Assembly (NCBI GenBank): GCA_900550095.1
Contig: URRG01000164.1
Location: 1 to 5,793, forward strand
Length of the DNA stretch: 5,793 nt
Origin: an uncultured Oscillospiraceae bacterium
GTDB lineage: Bacteria > Bacillota > Clostridia > Oscillospirales > Acutalibacteraceae
Reading direction: 5' to 3'
Each line of letters opens with the position of its first letter. Positions within the stretch are counted from its first letter, which is position 1. Below the pieces are notes generated by a model, which ran no database searches, was not told the DNA's origin, and worked only from the letters and a program-made list of their open reading frames with translations. Positions 5,493 through 5,793 of the stretch are shown in pieces. The position numbers and the translations under genes were made by a program.

Positions 5493-5521
5493 TTGCAAGA
5501 AGGCATTTCCTTTGCTATAAT
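5493..5521 (+). promoter_or_regulatory. Extended -10 promoter of yajC
   Basis: TTGCAA (5493-5498) and a perfect TATAAT (5516-5521) are 17 bases apart, and TGC directly before the -10 gives an extended -10 element. It lies in the 68-base tgt-yajC gap, which has no clear terminator, so yajC may be transcribed both from here and by read-through from tgt. Start would be near 5528. Confidence 0.85.
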
Positions 5522-5536
5522 ACTAAAGACTACTAT

Positions 5537-5543
5537 GGAGGTG
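5537..5543 (+). promoter_or_regulatory. yajC ribosome binding site with wide spacing and overlapping mini-frame
   Basis: GGAGGTG lies 11-12 bases before ATG at 5555, wider than usual. ATG at 5535 opens a five-codon frame (MEVAK) that covers the site and stops at TAA 5550-5552, two bases before the yajC ATG. No other in-frame start is better placed. Confidence 0.65.
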
Positions 5544-5554
5544 GCTAAATAAAG

Positions 5555-5793
5555 ATGTCTAATTTTATTCCTTTAAACGCGGGAACCGAGGCAGCGGCTT
5601 CCGGTTCAAGCTGGATCATGGTAATCGCCATGTACGCGATTCTGTTTGTGGCACTGTATTTTATTCTGATTCGTCCTCAGTCCAAAAAGAAAAAGAAAGA
5701 AGAAGCGATGCGGAAGGGCGTTCGAATCGGCGATGAGATCACAACCATCGGCGGGATCTGCGGACGTGTTATCAGCATTAAGGAAGAAACGGA
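5555..5793 (+). CDS. yajC: Sec translocase accessory subunit YajC (3' end cut by window)
   Basis: YajC is a small single-pass membrane protein that joins SecD and SecF as an accessory complex of the SecYEG export channel. The visible 79 codons show a short N-terminal tail, a hydrophobic membrane segment at about residues 20-39, then the family hallmark IRPQSKKKKKEE (39-50; a short RPQ turn followed by a basic patch), and the conserved GVRIGDEITTIGGICGRV block (55-72) of the cytoplasmic domain. Usual length is 85-115 residues, so perhaps the last 10-30 are missing beyond the edge. Position right after tgt is the conserved arrangement, and secD/secF would be expected next. No mismatch with the family is seen. 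Confidence 0.95.
   Translation, partial: MSNFIPLNAGTEAAASGSSWIMVIAMYAILFVALYFILIRPQSKKKKKEEAMRKGVRIGDEITTIGGICGRVISIKEET

Noticed and set aside
1..5793. CRISPR array, tRNA or rRNA genes, transposase or integrase
   Set aside because: No regularly spaced direct repeats, tRNA cloverleaf, rRNA sequence or transposase/recombinase motifs were seen on either strand.

Overview
The window looks like the chromosome of an anaerobic, low-to-mid-GC Firmicute of the class Clostridia. This is inferred from four things: the queA-tgt-yajC order, strong GGAGG ribosome binding sites and near-consensus sigma-A promoters, a lysine (L-box) riboswitch with an intrinsic terminator, and an aspartate-semialdehyde dehydrogenase of the archaeal/clostridial type. 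No species can be named from the sequence alone.

Layout. Positions 1-1287 form a leftward lysine-biosynthesis unit. A consensus promoter (TTGACA-17 bp-TATAAT) leads into a lysine riboswitch, then an intrinsic terminator, then asd, which is cut by the window edge. Diverging rightward from the same 400 bp gap is queA (TTG start, 1311-2348). Positions 2349-4352 separate queA from tgt, which are adjacent in many bacteria. This stretch holds a decayed fragment resembling an ABC solute-binding lipoprotein with an in-frame stop, a strong bidirectional terminator, a promoter followed at once by a hairpin, an intact flavin-reductase-like flavoprotein gene (3038-3601), and about 750 bp of hairpins and unrecognised coding-like debris. 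Positions 4265-5793 hold tgt (TTG start) with its own consensus promoter, then yajC (cut by the right edge) with its own extended -10 promoter.

Function. QueA and Tgt act in the same pathway. Tgt exchanges guanine 34 of tRNAs with GUN anticodons for preQ1, and QueA then adds the cyclopentene-type moiety from S-adenosylmethionine to give epoxyqueuosine. YajC is the accessory subunit of the Sec translocon and is usually followed by secD/secF, presumably beyond the right edge. Asd makes aspartate semialdehyde for lysine, threonine and methionine synthesis. The riboswitch implies shut-off when lysine is plentiful.

I see no convincing new multi-gene system. The points most worth checking are the back-to-back regulation in the asd/queA gap, a possible pseudoknot in the tgt leader, the promoter-hairpin pair upstream of the flavoprotein gene, and the decayed insert that splits queA from tgt.
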